Of a stretch of DNA of 41,018 bases, positions 1 to 8,448 are shown piece after piece (within the stretch, counting starts at the first letter, position 1; each line of letters begins with the position of its first letter). The notes below the pieces were generated by a model that was not told the origin of the DNA, ran no database searches, and worked only from the letters and a program-made list of their open reading frames with translations. The stretch is from contig CALLPK010000103.1 of assembly GCA_938015415.1 (NCBI GenBank), positions 1 through 41,018 on the forward strand. Direction: 5' to 3'. A program made the translations under genes and the position numbers. This DNA is from an uncultured Saprospiraceae bacterium. GTDB taxonomy: Bacteria > Bacteroidota > Bacteroidia > Chitinophagales > Saprospiraceae.

Positions 1-20
1 CCCTAAATAACTGGACACAA
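1..20 (+). repeat. IS left terminal inverted repeat
   Basis: The left end reads CCCTAAATAACTGGACACAA. It matches the reverse complement of the right end (CCCCTATAAACTGGACAAAA), with AACTGGACA identical. The true outer tip may lie a few bases upstream of the window. Confidence 0.75.
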
Positions 21-54
21 TTTATTAATTTTAGTTTTATAAAATTGTGTGAAT

Positions 55-360
55 ATGTCAAAACATCGAAAACATTGGACCAAGGCTGAAAAGCTTGAAA
101 TTATTAACTACTACAAACAGCATGGCGTAGCTAAAACGAAACGCGAGTTTGGAGTATCTTCTACCTCAATTTATAATTGGGAAGAACTTTTTGATGATCA
201 TGGAGAAGGTGGACTTAATGGTAAAAAGGGACCTGCGAAGGATGATCATAGCGAAGAACTTAAGCAATTACGTCGTGAAAATGATGCGTTAAAAAAGATA
301 GTTGCTGAGAAAGAGTTGGCTCTACGGATTAAAAATGAGCTGCTAAAAAAAAGCAAATAA
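55..360 (+). CDS. IS3-family transposase OrfA (HTH protein)
   Basis: This 101-residue protein would bind the IS ends and provide the N-terminal part of the OrfAB transposase. The first half is a helix-turn-helix domain (WTKAEKLEIINYYKQHG, then FGVSSTSIYNWE). The second half is a heptad-like leucine zipper (LKQLRRENDALKK), as is usual for IS3 OrfA multimerisation. A GTG six bases upstream is possible, but I chose the ATG at 55. The gene ends in an A-rich slippery run just before orfB and appears intact. Confidence 0.87.
   Translation: MSKHRKHWTKAEKLEIINYYKQHGVAKTKREFGVSSTSIYNWEELFDDHGEGGLNGKKGPAKDDHSEELKQLRRENDALKKIVAEKELALRIKNELLKKSK
345..351 (+). other. Putative -1 programmed frameshift site (A AAA AAA)
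   Basis: Eight adenines (345-352) fall in the orfA frame as ctA AAA AAA agc, which is a standard slippery heptamer. After a -1 slip the frame stays open through the orfA stop (358-360) and joins the orfB frame at 378. IS3 elements commonly make the OrfAB transposase this way. The sequence AAGGAGG at 363-369 is either the orfB ribosome binding site or a frameshift-associated signal. Confidence 0.65.
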
Positions 361-377
361 GTAAGGAGGACAGAAGA

Positions 378-1334
378 ATGGTAGCAGATCAGTTCATCGC
401 AGAAGGCCATCCGATAACCCTGGTATTGTCAGAATGTGACGTTCCAAGAAGTTCTTATTATTACAAGCCTAAGGAGAGTTCTAGAAGAAAGGGAAAAGAA
501 AAAAGTAGATTTACCTTGAGAGAAGACGGGCAGCTGGTTAGTAACGAAGAGGTGGTAGAGCAGATCACCGATTTGCTGAGTGAAGAGTTTGTCGATTATG
601 GATATCTGAAAGTGACACATTGACTACGCAAAAGAAAAGGCTATATAATCAACACCAAAAAGGTATATAGATTAATGAGCGAATCAGGGCTTTTAAATAA
701 AATTAAGGCTAAAAAGAAGGGAAAGAGGACTTCGGTAAAGGAATTATTACCGCCAGCAGAAGTGCCATTTGATTACTTGGAATTTGATATTAAATATATT
801 TATGTGGCTGGAGAGCGGAGAAATGCGCTACTACTAACGGTGATAGATGTTACCTCCAGATGGTCCGTAGGGCAATATTTATCCTGGAATGTAAACAAGA
901 AAGATGTGATAAAATTATTTGATCAGATCTTTGAAGCATATCCATTACCGAGTCATTTTTATGTACGTAATGATAATGGACCTCAATTTATAGCGGAAGA
1001 AATTCAGCTATATTTTCAGAGTAAAGGTATAACGCAAGAATTTTGTAAGCCGGCAACACCGGAGCAAAATGCGCATATAGAATCATATCATAGCATTTTA
1101 GAAAGAGTGATCTGTCAGCGTTATGAGTTTAAAAATTTATTGGAAGCTCAGAATACTTTTAATAGATTTGTGAAGTTTTATAACTTTGATAGCATACATT
1201 CAGGAGTAGACTATCAGTCGCCAAATGAATATTTATTGGAGAACAATGTCAGTGTTGATGAAAAAAGTATAGCATTGGCAATGGATTGTTCGTCATTAAA
1301 TTGTTTAAAGCAGACTGATAGCAAAATTAACTGA
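378..1334 (+). pseudogene. IS3-family transposase OrfB, interrupted by in-frame TGA
   Basis: This would be the catalytic DDE integrase-like subunit, 318 residues if read through. The frame is open from 378 to 1334 except for TGA at 621-623. The stop falls in the context GYLKVTH-stop-LRKRKGYIINTKKVYRLM, where IS3 relatives normally have Trp (a TGG to TGA change). The catalytic residues lie after the stop: Asp137 (LEFDIKYI), Asp199 (VRNDNGPQF) and Glu235 (QNAHIESYHS). The last two have exactly 35 residues between them, the DD(35)E pattern. An AAGGAGG ribosome binding site sits 8 bases before the ATG. TGA is used as a real stop elsewhere in the window (6731-6733, 40353-40355), so the copy is most likely dead. 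A sequencing error is the alternative. Confidence 0.85.
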
Positions 1335-1339
1335 ATCAA

Positions 1340-1395
1340 TTTTTTCTTTTTCGAGCGACCCCCAAAGGACACCAGGAAGCTCGAAAAAGAAAAAA
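1340..1395. terminator. Perfect 17-bp hairpin at the IS 3' end
   Basis: TTTTTTCTTTTTCGAGC (1340-1356) is the exact reverse complement of 1379-1395, leaving a 22-base loop. It carries T-rich and A-rich flanks, so it could terminate transcription in both directions. It lies directly after orfB and inside the right end of the IS. Confidence 0.6.
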
Positions 1396-1430
1396 ATTAT
1401 AATCTACACTGTATCATTTTAGGTTTTAAT

Positions 1431-1450
1431 TTTTGTCCAGTTTATAGGGG
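1431..1450 (-). repeat. IS right terminal inverted repeat
   Basis: TTTTGTCCAGTTTATAGGGG is the imperfect inverse of bases 1-20. Beyond it the frame of the interrupted surface-protein gene continues without a stop. Confidence 0.75.
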
Positions 1451-1452
1451 GT

Positions 1453-3453
1453 TGGTACACAACCACCAGCTTAGATGATACCAATGGAGGTATGGATCCA
1501 CTGGAAGGAACGGTAACGCTTAATCCAAATGGCACGTTTACATTTGATCCGGCACCTGGATTTACAGGAGAAACATCGTTTCAATATTCAACTTGTGATG
1601 ATGGAACACCGATGGCTTGTGATACTGCTACCGTTTATCTGGAAGTATTCCCAGATGTAAATCCTGAGAACACACTTGTAATTGCTAATCCGGATGTCAA
1701 CACCGTTGAATCTGGTCAGACAGGTACGGGTAATGTCATGTCGAATGACTTAGATCCGGATGCGTTAAACCCAGCCGTTACCACTACCCTAGCGGCTCAA
1801 ACAGTTGCGGGTGTAGATGAAGACGGCAACCCAGTTGCTGATGCAGGTACCTTCACGCTGAATGCAGATGGTTCGTATTCATTTACACCAACTGGAAATT
1901 TCATCGGTACCGTAACACAGCCTTATACTATTTGTAATGCAGAAGCACCAGCTGTTTGTGATGATACAGAATTGATTATTGATGTTCTTCCTGACAACGG
2001 TAATACTACCTTTGCCAATGATGATGCAGAAGTAACTGATGCTGGCGTAACCGTTACGAACAATGTATCTACGAATGATTCAGATAGTGAAATGGATACA
2101 CAAGCGATTACTGATTTCTTAGTAGATACCAATGGAGATGGCGCAGGAGATACTCCTGGAACGGTAGGTATACCTACTCAAGTGGGAGGAACCAATGACC
2201 TGGGTGTCTTTGTGGCCAACGCGGGTGAAATCACTTTAAATAGTGATGGTTCGTATTCCTTCACACCAGCTCCTGGTTTTGTGGGTAACGTAAATGTTCC
2301 TTACACTACCTGTGATGATGCAACAGTGGACATGGCTTGCGAAGATGCTACCCTGGTGATCTCTGTTTTAGATGTAAAACGAGATTATGGTGATGCACCG
2401 GTTACTTATCCTGCCGTATGGCACAGAGCTGTTACGGATACAGATGATGACAATGTACTGGATGGTGCAACCGATGTTTGGTTAGGAATGAATACTAGTT
2501 TTGAATCAGCTCAACAAAGCAATCCAACTGGTACTGGTGATCAATTTGATGATGCGATTACCTTCGGATCTGGAGCTGGACAATTCCCACTTCTCGCAGA
2601 ACCAGGTACTACCTACGACGTTAATATTATCGTAAACTCTGCACAGGCTGATCTTGTATTTTACGGAATGTGGATTGACTGGGATGAAGATGGGATCTAT
2701 GACGATTTCCATACTGGTTCACAAGTAACCGCAAGTCCTGCTATTGCCACGGTAACGATTACCGCACCAAGTACCGTTGGTAATTCTGTCAATGTAAGAC
2801 TACGAGCGGATGATGATCCTTTTGTCGCTACTGATTTTGAAGGTGGAAAGACCAATGGTGAGGTGGAAGACTTCCAGGCACTCGTGGTACTACCTGTAAG
2901 CTTGACGCATTTTTCTGGTCAAGCAAGTGGATGTAACACCAATCTAAAATGGCATGCTGAAACGGAAGAGAACTTCTCGCACTATGAGATTCAGCGTAGT
3001 GGTGATGGACGTGTATTCAGTACAATTGAAACGATCAAAGGAACGGGTGGACCTAGCTCAGGCATTTGGTATACCTACACAGACAATGCTGCCAGCGAAT
3101 TCAATTACTACCGTCTGAAAATGGTAGATTTGGACGACAGTTTTGACTATTCTAAGATCATTAATGTTGATACAGATTGTAATGTTGATTATAAATTGGA
3201 ACTATATCCTAACCCAACCAGTAGTAATCTGGGAGTGATCAATGTGAAGTTCCATGCTGAATCTGATGAAACGCAAATTCAGATAATTGATATGCAAGGA
3301 CGAACAATCCGACAGTTGACAGTAGGCACACAGAGAGAAGCAATGAATAACTTGCAACTTGATGTTACCGATTTGTCTCCTGGCTCTTACCATCTTAACC
3401 TGATAGGAGGAGGAAAAGGTAGTTCTAAGATATTTATTATTGCCAACGAATAA
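1453..3453 (+). CDS. C-terminal part of a T9SS-exported repeat surface protein, 5' end cut off by the IS
   Basis: This is the C-terminal 666 residues of a large secreted, probably adhesin-like protein. Three copies of a cadherin/Big-like repeat are visible, each with the signature LNxDGSYSFTPxxxFxG (near residues 22, 134 and 261). They are followed by a GEVED-type domain (YGDAPVTYP to NGEVEDFQALV, about 310-480) and an FN3-like domain (HYEIQRSGDGRVFSTI, about 480-575). A type IX C-terminal sorting domain starts at YPNPTSSN and ends the protein. The coding frame is open from the IS border, and the first in-frame ATG (1492) falls inside a repeat, so it is not a natural start. The frame closes again inside the IS (TAG 1420-1422), and no signal peptide remains. 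The upstream half should lie on the other side of the IS. As it stands the gene cannot yield a secreted product. Confidence 0.88.
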   Translation, partial: WYTTTSLDDTNGGMDPLEGTVTLNPNGTFTFDPAPGFTGETSFQYSTCDDGTPMACDTATVYLEVFPDVNPENTLVIANPDVNTVESGQTGTGNVMSNDLDPDALNPAVTTTLAAQTVAGVDEDGNPVADAGTFTLNADGSYSFTPTGNFIGTVTQPYTICNAEAPAVCDDTELIIDVLPDNGNTTFANDDAEVTDAGVTVTNNVSTNDSDSEMDTQAITDFLVDTNGDGAGDTPGTVGIPTQVGGTNDLGVFVANAGEITLNSDGSYSFTPAPGFVGNVNVPYTTCDDATVDMACEDATLVISVLDVKRDYGDAPVTYPAVWHRAVTDTDDDNVLDGATDVWLGMNTSFESAQQSNPTGTGDQFDDAITFGSGAGQFPLLAEPGTTYDVNIIVNSAQADLVFYGMWIDWDEDGIYDDFHTGSQVTASPAIATVTITAPSTVGNSVNVRLRADDDPFVATDFEGGKTNGEVEDFQALVVLPVSLTHFSGQASGCNTNLKWHAETEENFSHYEIQRSGDGRVFSTIETIKGTGGPSSGIWYTYTDNAASEFNYYRLKMVDLDDSFDYSKIINVDTDCNVDYKLELYPNPTSSNLGVINVKFHAESDETQIQIIDMQGRTIRQLTVGTQREAMNNLQLDVTDLSPGSYHLNLIGGGKGSSKIFIIANE

Positions 3454-3493
3454 GAATGAAATAACAACTTTCTTGTTATGAAATTTTGACATA

Positions 3494-3529
3494 AGTCACT
3501 CCGGATTAATTTTCGGGGTGGCTTTTTTT
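3494..3529 (+). terminator. Rho-independent terminator after the surface-protein gene
   Basis: A 10-bp stem (3494-3503 with 3514-3523, including two G-T wobbles) is followed by a run of seven T. It lies 40 bases after the stop and reaches the 3' end of the convergent response regulator gene. Confidence 0.8.
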
Positions 3530-4211
3530 ATTCTTTACTTTTCAATCGAAAACCTACGCCATGAATATTTTCTATTTTCAAATTTTCGTCGTGCTTCAAA
3601 TATTTCCGTAGTCGTGATATAAATACATCCAGGCTCCGTCCTAAAAAATAATCATCTTCACCCCATACTTTTTCTAAAATATCAGAGCGTTTAATTACCT
3701 CATTTTGATTTAAGAAAAATAAATTCAACAAATCTGCTTCTTTTTGAGTAAGAACTTTACTATAACTCTCATTACGAAGTGACAAATTTTTATAATCAAA
3801 AAGATAATCACCCAGTTGGTTATTCGCACCTTCGACGTGAAAGACTTTAGAGCGTTTTAGAAATACCTGAATTTTCAATAATAACTCTTCAATGCTAAAA
3901 GGTTTTGTCATGTAATCGTCCGCACCCAGTTTCAGACCTTGTATTTTATCTTCTTTTAAAGAACGAGCGGTCAAAAATATAATTGGCACTTCGATATTTG
4001 TTTTTCTAATTTCCTGCGCTATCGTAAAACCATCCACGTCCGGCAGCATCACATCCAAAATACAAAGGTCAAAATTTCCTTCTTTTATCTGCTCCATAGC
4101 AGAAGCACCATCCGCACAATAAGTGACCCGATACCCCTGCAATTCCAGGTTATCCCGGGTTACGAAGCTTAAGCTTTCATCGTCTTCTACGTAGAGTAAA
4201 TGTGGTTGCAT
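3528..4211 (-). CDS. OmpR/PhoB-type response regulator, RprY-like
   Basis: This 227-residue DNA-binding regulator has an N-terminal receiver domain. It contains the acidic pair Asp10/Asp11, the phospho-acceptor Asp53 (LCILDVMLPD), Thr81 and Lys103 (MTKPFS). A C-terminal winged-helix domain follows (about 130-227, ending VFISRLRKYLK...IHGVGFRL). It lies 81 bases downstream of a histidine kinase on the same strand, its evident partner. It is a paralogue of the regulator at 7717-8448. The similarity to Bacteroides RprY is from memory, so the target genes are unknown. Confidence 0.9.
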   Translation of the reverse strand: MQPHLLYVEDDESLSFVTRDNLELQGYRVTYCADGASAMEQIKEGNFDLCILDVMLPDVDGFTIAQEIRKTNIEVPIIFLTARSLKEDKIQGLKLGADDYMTKPFSIEELLLKIQVFLKRSKVFHVEGANNQLGDYLFDYKNLSLRNESYSKVLTQKEADLLNLFFLNQNEVIKRSDILEKVWGEDDYFLGRSLDVFISRLRKYLKHDENLKIENIHGVGFRLKSKE

Positions 4212-4292
4212 GGTTTTTAGTTAATTAGTTTATTGGATAATCAGTTAATTGGTGCTCTTCAATCGTAGGATACTTATTCGTTAATCAATCCC

Positions 4293-5561
4293 CTATCCAC
4301 CAATCAACACCTCGATCTTCGTTCCTTTCCCCGGTTCGCTATTGAGTTCTAATTCCCATTCGTGGGCATCACAAATATTTTTCACATAAAATAGTCCGAG
4401 TCCAAAACCTTTAACATTATGGGTATCTCCGGTTGGAACTCGATAAAATTTATCAAAGACTCTTTGTTTATTATCCTTATTAATTCCGATCCCGTTATCC
4501 TCAATACTGATGATCAGCTGATTTCCTTCGTTTCGGGTAGTCAATCGTACTTCCGGGTTTTCGTAACTGTATTTAATAGCGTTGTCAATTAAATTGTACA
4601 AAATATTATTAAGGTGAAGACGGTCTGCTTTAATGGTAGGCTGCGTAGCTTTGAGATCAGTTATCAATTGTCCATTGACCTCTCCCAACCGAACCTGTGC
4701 ACTGGCAATCACCTCTTCCAATAATTCGTGAACATTGACCAATTCTTTTTTTAAAGAAAACCCATCCCGTTCAACCTTTGCCAGTTGCAATACTTTTTCA
4801 ACCTGCATGTTAAGTCGCTGATTTTGATCTTTGATAATTTGCGCGTAGCGACTAAGTCGTTGATCATTTTGAATTAAATTGTTTTTTAAAAAAACATCTG
4901 CAGAAATTTTGATCGTAGAAATAGGTGTCTTAAACTCGTGGGTCATATTATTAATAAAATCCTTCTGCATTTCAGATAAGCGTTTTTGACGCATAATGAT
5001 AAACATAGAATAGATAAAAAACAGGATAGACAAAAATAAAATAATAGAAAAGAAAATCGCTAGTCGCATATCCTCAAGAAGATACCCTTTCTGATTGGGA
5101 AAACGGACACTAAAATAATAGTCAAAATCTCCGTTGGTCGGCAATGGATTGGTTTGGGCATTAAATTCTTTATCTTCCGAATAATTAATCCGTCGGCCAT
5201 AGACCATTTCGCGACTTTCGCAGTCAAAAATACCATATTCAAAATCAGCGTTAACAGCCCGGGCTTCCAATTCTTTTTGCAAATAAAATTCCAGGGTGTT
5301 GGCGTTGATTTCATCGTTAATGTTGACGAGATACGTATTACTGGATTCTTGGCTGATGAGTCCTTTGATAGGCAGACTATTGCGACCATTCAAGGTTTCA
5401 AGCTCTTTGGCCACACTGAGCAATGCTATTTTCACCGTCTGGCTAAATTCCTGTTGCTGGATATCCCAGGTTCGTATCACCCAGTATCCCTGAATGCCCA
5501 GAATACCGATAATGGTAATGGCACCCAAAATGATCACCCGACGAATAATATTATTTTCCAT
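4293..5561 (-). CDS. Sensor histidine kinase, RprX-like
   Basis: This 422-residue inner-membrane kinase has a transmembrane helix at about 9-28, a periplasmic sensor region (30-167) and a second helix at about 168-190. The dimerisation/phospho-acceptor domain has His208 in NNMTHEFKTPIS. The HATPase domain has an N box (LYNLIDNAIKYS), a G1 box (EDNGIGI) and a G2 box (KGFGLGLFYV). There is no HAMP or PAS domain. It would phosphorylate the regulator encoded 81 bases downstream. Its sensor region is shorter than that of the paralogue at 8630-10078. The gene is divergent from the DUF4271 gene, with 113 bases between them. The signal sensed is unknown. Confidence 0.9.
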   Translation of the reverse strand: MENNIIRRVIILGAITIIGILGIQGYWVIRTWDIQQQEFSQTVKIALLSVAKELETLNGRNSLPIKGLISQESSNTYLVNINDEINANTLEFYLQKELEARAVNADFEYGIFDCESREMVYGRRINYSEDKEFNAQTNPLPTNGDFDYYFSVRFPNQKGYLLEDMRLAIFFSIILFLSILFFIYSMFIIMRQKRLSEMQKDFINNMTHEFKTPISTIKISADVFLKNNLIQNDQRLSRYAQIIKDQNQRLNMQVEKVLQLAKVERDGFSLKKELVNVHELLEEVIASAQVRLGEVNGQLITDLKATQPTIKADRLHLNNILYNLIDNAIKYSYENPEVRLTTRNEGNQLIISIEDNGIGINKDNKQRVFDKFYRVPTGDTHNVKGFGLGLFYVKNICDAHEWELELNSEPGKGTKIEVLIGG

Positions 5562-5662
5562 AAATACTTACGCTACGTGAAGCTACTTGATCTGCTTTAG
5601 AATAAAAAATTACCGCTTATGCTTAACAGCTTATTAACAAGCAGATTTTCTCGATTATTGTT

Positions 5663-5670
5663 TAACTTTG
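5663..5670 (+). promoter_or_regulatory. Putative -7 box TAACTTTG, almost leaderless
   Basis: TAACTTTG fits the Bacteroidota -7 consensus TAnnTTTG. It ends only four bases before the ATG at 5675, so the expected transcript start would fall on or next to the start codon. No good -33 TTG was seen at the usual distance. Confidence 0.45.
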
Positions 5671-5674
5671 CGTT

Positions 5675-6733
5675 ATGCTAAGATTGGGAAAACACATTTT
5701 AATTCTTCTGAGTTTACTCTCTGGATCTCTTGGGCTTTTTGCACAACAGGGTAACAACCCTTTTGAGTTGCCCGGTCGGACGATACCATCCGGGGATACC
5801 ATCCCGGAAATCAGTATTCCAACCGCTACGCCATCTACCCAAAATTCTTTTGAACAAACAACCGAATCAACTACCGAAGAGACCATCACCAATCAAAACA
5901 ATCCTTTTGAAGTCAATACACCAACTATTCCCGCCACAACCGAATCACCTGATAGTTTCGAGAATAACGCTTCCACTGTGCCGTCCATAGACGACCAGAA
6001 TCCTTTTGAAATAAAAAAAATTGATTTTTCCAAACCCAAGACTACAACAGTACCACCCGCCAAAAAGTCAGTAACGGCTACCTTCGAGCCATTGAGTGGA
6101 AAATTTAAACTCTGGATGACCATTTTGTTGGTAACTATCCTCACGGTGTTGGTAAATATCTATAAGACGGTCCTCGCAAAAGTCTATCGTTCCTTTTTAA
6201 ACGATAATTTTCTGAAAATGGTCCACCGGGATTATGGAACCGTGACGATGATTCCTTATTTGATTCTCTACGCTTTTTCGCTGATTCTGATCGGGACTTT
6301 CCTTTTTATCATCCTTAATTATTACCAAATAGCTCTCTTCTCTAGTCCCATTCTGAATTTATTAGCCTCCATAGGCGCTATCTTCGCCATTTTTATCACA
6401 AAACACTTTGTCTTACAAATCCTCGGTTCGATTTTCCCCATTTCAAAGGAAATAGAACAATATAGTTTTACCATCATTATTTTTGGAATAATCGTCGGTT
6501 TTTTCTTATTACCAGCAATTCTACTTATCTCCTACGCTCCTCCAAATCTGACCACTACCCTGATTTACGGAACATTTATTGTAATTGCCATAATATATCT
6601 TTACCGTATCTTAAGAAGCTTATTCATCGGTCTTAAATATATAAGCTTGCATAAATTTCATTTTTTTGTTTACCTTTGCACCATCGAAATAGCACCATTA
6701 TTAGTTTTAGCAAAACTGGCAATGGTCTTGTGA
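5675..6733 (+). CDS. DUF4271 membrane protein with NPFE-type repeats
   Basis: This 352-residue protein has a signal peptide ending at about LFA-QQG. A low-complexity exported segment (24-145) is rich in Thr, Pro and Glu. It carries five related motifs: NNPFEL, NSFEQ, NNPFEV, DSFEN and NPFEI. The C-terminal half is a polytopic membrane domain with several helices starting near 149 (LWMTILLVTILTVLVNIY), matching the DUF4271 family as I recall it. The function is unknown. It is followed 129 bases later by the hemD-like gene, and I recall this pair being common in Bacteroidota. The start is set by the signal peptide and lack of a nearby later Met. The NPFE motifs echo the NNPFDL near the N terminus of SprA. 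Confidence 0.82.
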   Translation: MLRLGKHILILLSLLSGSLGLFAQQGNNPFELPGRTIPSGDTIPEISIPTATPSTQNSFEQTTESTTEETITNQNNPFEVNTPTIPATTESPDSFENNASTVPSIDDQNPFEIKKIDFSKPKTTTVPPAKKSVTATFEPLSGKFKLWMTILLVTILTVLVNIYKTVLAKVYRSFLNDNFLKMVHRDYGTVTMIPYLILYAFSLILIGTFLFIILNYYQIALFSSPILNLLASIGAIFAIFITKHFVLQILGSIFPISKEIEQYSFTIIIFGIIVGFFLLPAILLISYAPPNLTTTLIYGTFIVIAIIYLYRILRSLFIGLKYISLHKFHFFVYLCTIEIAPLLVLAKLAMVL

Positions 6734-6825
6734 TTCCTTTACATGTCTTAAATTATTATGTTTAACGTTTTGACAAACAATTTTTTAGGCAGTAAATAAT
6801 TAAAACATTTATTCTGGATCAGATA

Positions 6826-6833
6826 TAACTTTA
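6826..6833 (+). promoter_or_regulatory. Putative -7 box TAACTTTA before the hemD-like gene
   Basis: TAACTTTA differs from TAnnTTTG at the last base and lies 29 bases before the ATG at 6863, which would give a short leader. No clear -33 box is visible. Confidence 0.35.
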
Positions 6834-6862
6834 CGGTGCGACGATCCAAAAACACTATATAA

Positions 6863-7639
6863 ATGACTTCATCGTCTAAAGCTTTGAAAGAAACCTATAA
6901 AGAAGTAAAAACCATTCTGGTTTCTCAACCTAAACCGGAACGTTCTCCATACTACAAACTGGAAGAAAAGTACGACTTGAAAATTGATTGGCGTCAATTT
7001 ATTCACGTGGAACCAGTACCCGTAAAGGAGTTCCGCAAATTCAGAATTAAGCCGGAAGAGTACTCTGCGGTCATTCTGACCAGTAAGAATGCGGTAGATC
7101 ATTTTTTCCAGATGTGTGAAGAACTAAGGATAAAAATGTCGCAGGACACCAAGTATTTTTGTCTCACAGAGCAGGTAGCCAACTATCTCCAGAAGTTTAT
7201 CGTGTACCGTAAACGGAAGGTCTTTTCCGGCAAACGGACCATTTTGGATTTAAAACCTGCTTTGATCAAACATAAGGCAAAAGAGAGGTTTTTACTGCCC
7301 TGCTCCAACCTGGGAAGTAAGTCTGTTTCTAAGTTCCTGACGGAAAACGAATTTGACTGGCAGGATGCGATGATGTATCGGACCGTTAGTAGTGATTTGT
7401 CTGATTTGAGTGACGTAAAGTACGATGTGCTGGTTTTCTTTAGCCCGCGTGACCTGGAATCTCTTTACACAAATTTTCCGGACTTCGAACAAAATAATAC
7501 ACGGATCGCTGTTTTCGGAAATAGTACCAAAAAGAAAGTAGAAGAATTGGGACTGGATCTTAATATTGTTTGTCCGGCACCGGGAATTACGTCGATGGCG
7601 GCAGCACTGGAAGCTTATCTACAGGAGTCTAATAAGTAA
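6863..7639 (+). CDS. hemD: Uroporphyrinogen-III synthase family protein (HemD-like)
   Basis: This 258-residue soluble protein would close hydroxymethylbilane to uroporphyrinogen III in haem synthesis. It fits the Bacteroidota form of the HemD family. It starts with ILVSQPKPERSPYYKLEEKY, followed by AVILTSKNAVDHFF (typical of the first Rossmann-like lobe). The second lobe has MMYRTVSSDLSDL, YDVLVFFSPRDLESL and RIAVFGNSTKKKVEELG. It has no signal peptide and its length is normal. No other haem genes are in the window, and its neighbours are two-component and membrane genes, so the enzyme role rests on family membership only. HemD proteins are poorly conserved and lack invariant catalytic residues. 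Confidence 0.83.
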   Translation: MTSSSKALKETYKEVKTILVSQPKPERSPYYKLEEKYDLKIDWRQFIHVEPVPVKEFRKFRIKPEEYSAVILTSKNAVDHFFQMCEELRIKMSQDTKYFCLTEQVANYLQKFIVYRKRKVFSGKRTILDLKPALIKHKAKERFLLPCSNLGSKSVSKFLTENEFDWQDAMMYRTVSSDLSDLSDVKYDVLVFFSPRDLESLYTNFPDFEQNNTRIAVFGNSTKKKVEELGLDLNIVCPAPGITSMAAALEAYLQESNK

Positions 7640-7662
7640 AAAAAGAAATATTTTAATATAAG

Positions 7663-7697
7663 AAACGCCAACCCAAATGAATGGATTGGCGTTTTTT
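7663..7697 (+). terminator. Terminator between hemD-like gene and response regulator
   Basis: AAACGCCAA (7663-7671) pairs with TTGGCGTTT (7686-7694), and a T run follows. It serves the hemD-like gene and may also act on the convergent response regulator gene ending at 7717. Confidence 0.8.
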
Positions 7698-7716
7698 AGT
7701 TGACACTTTTTTCTTC

Positions 7717-8448
7717 TTAGACCACTTCTCCCCCTCGCACCAACAACTGAAAACCGTTACCGTGAATATTCACGATCTCGATATTCGTATCGCCTTTGAG
7801 GTATTTACGGAGTTTAGTGACAAAAACATCCATACTACGCGCGGTGAAATAATTGTCTTCGCCCCAAATCTTGGTCAACGCTTCGGAACGGGGTAGAATA
7901 TCGTTCATATAGACACAGAACATTTTGAGCAACTGTGCTTCTTTAGGAGATAACTTATCTTTGGATTCTTCTCCATTATCATCTTTAAAGGTCAGGATAC
8001 GCAACGGAAAATTAAAGTGGTATTTTCCAATGACAAACTCTTTGATTTCGTCCTTTGGATTGGGAGCCGTCTGATTACGTTTGAGGATCGCCTGAATCCG
8101 GTAGAGTAATTCTTCGGAAACAAAAGGCTTGGAAATATAGTCGTCTGCCCCGATTTTAAATCCTTTCAGAACATCTTCCTTCATCGTCTTGGCCGTCAGA
8201 AAAATAATGGGCGTTTTATCACCGTCTTTTTCACGGATTTCGGTAGCAAGCGTAAAGCCATCTTTTTTAGGCATCATAACATCAAAAATACAAAGGTCAA
8301 AAGTCCCTTTATTATAAGCTTCCAGACCAGCTTCTCCATCGGTAGCTAAAGTGACATTATAGTCATGCATTTCCAGATAAGAACGCAGTACATCACCAAA
8401 ATTTCGGTCGTCTTCTACCAACAGGATTCGATTGTTTTCGTTTGCCAT
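7717..8448 (-). CDS. OmpR/PhoB-type response regulator, RprY-like
   Basis: This 243-residue regulator has a receiver domain with Asp13/Asp14, phospho-acceptor Asp56 (LCIFDVMMPKKDGF), Thr85 and Lys107 (ISKPF). A winged-helix output domain follows (about 140-240; ARSMDVFVTKLRKYLK, NIHGNGFQL). It is a clear paralogue of the regulator at 3528-4211 and resembles RprY of Bacteroides as I recall it. The cognate kinase lies upstream on the same strand across a 181-base gap. That gap is large enough for its own promoter. Confidence 0.9.
   Translation of the reverse strand: MANENNRILLVEDDRNFGDVLRSYLEMHDYNVTLATDGEAGLEAYNKGTFDLCIFDVMMPKKDGFTLATEIREKDGDKTPIIFLTAKTMKEDVLKGFKIGADDYISKPFVSEELLYRIQAILKRNQTAPNPKDEIKEFVIGKYHFNFPLRILTFKDDNGEESKDKLSPKEAQLLKMFCVYMNDILPRSEALTKIWGEDNYFTARSMDVFVTKLRKYLKGDTNIEIVNIHGNGFQLLVRGGEVV

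Larger units (their letters stand above)
1..1450 (+). mobile_element. IS3-family insertion sequence with defective orfB
   Basis: The element contains an HTH/leucine-zipper orfA, a DDE orfB in the -1 frame, and imperfect terminal inverted repeats that share AACTGGACA. This is the layout of the IS3 family. The left end lies at, or just before, the first base of the window, so the target-site duplication cannot be checked. The right end is placed at about 1450, where the reading frame of the interrupted surface-protein gene begins. By eye the element is more AT-rich than the host genes. OrfB has an in-frame TGA, so this copy is probably not autonomous. Confidence 0.88.

Noticed and set aside
621-623. 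TGA as a recoded tryptophan or selenocysteine codon
   Set aside because: TGA ends several real genes in this window and no other internal TGA was found, so a nonsense mutation is simpler.
1492-3453. Taking the ATG at 1492 as the natural gene start
   Set aside because: The frame is open and homologous to the repeat region from the IS border onwards, and no signal peptide is present; the gene is truncated.
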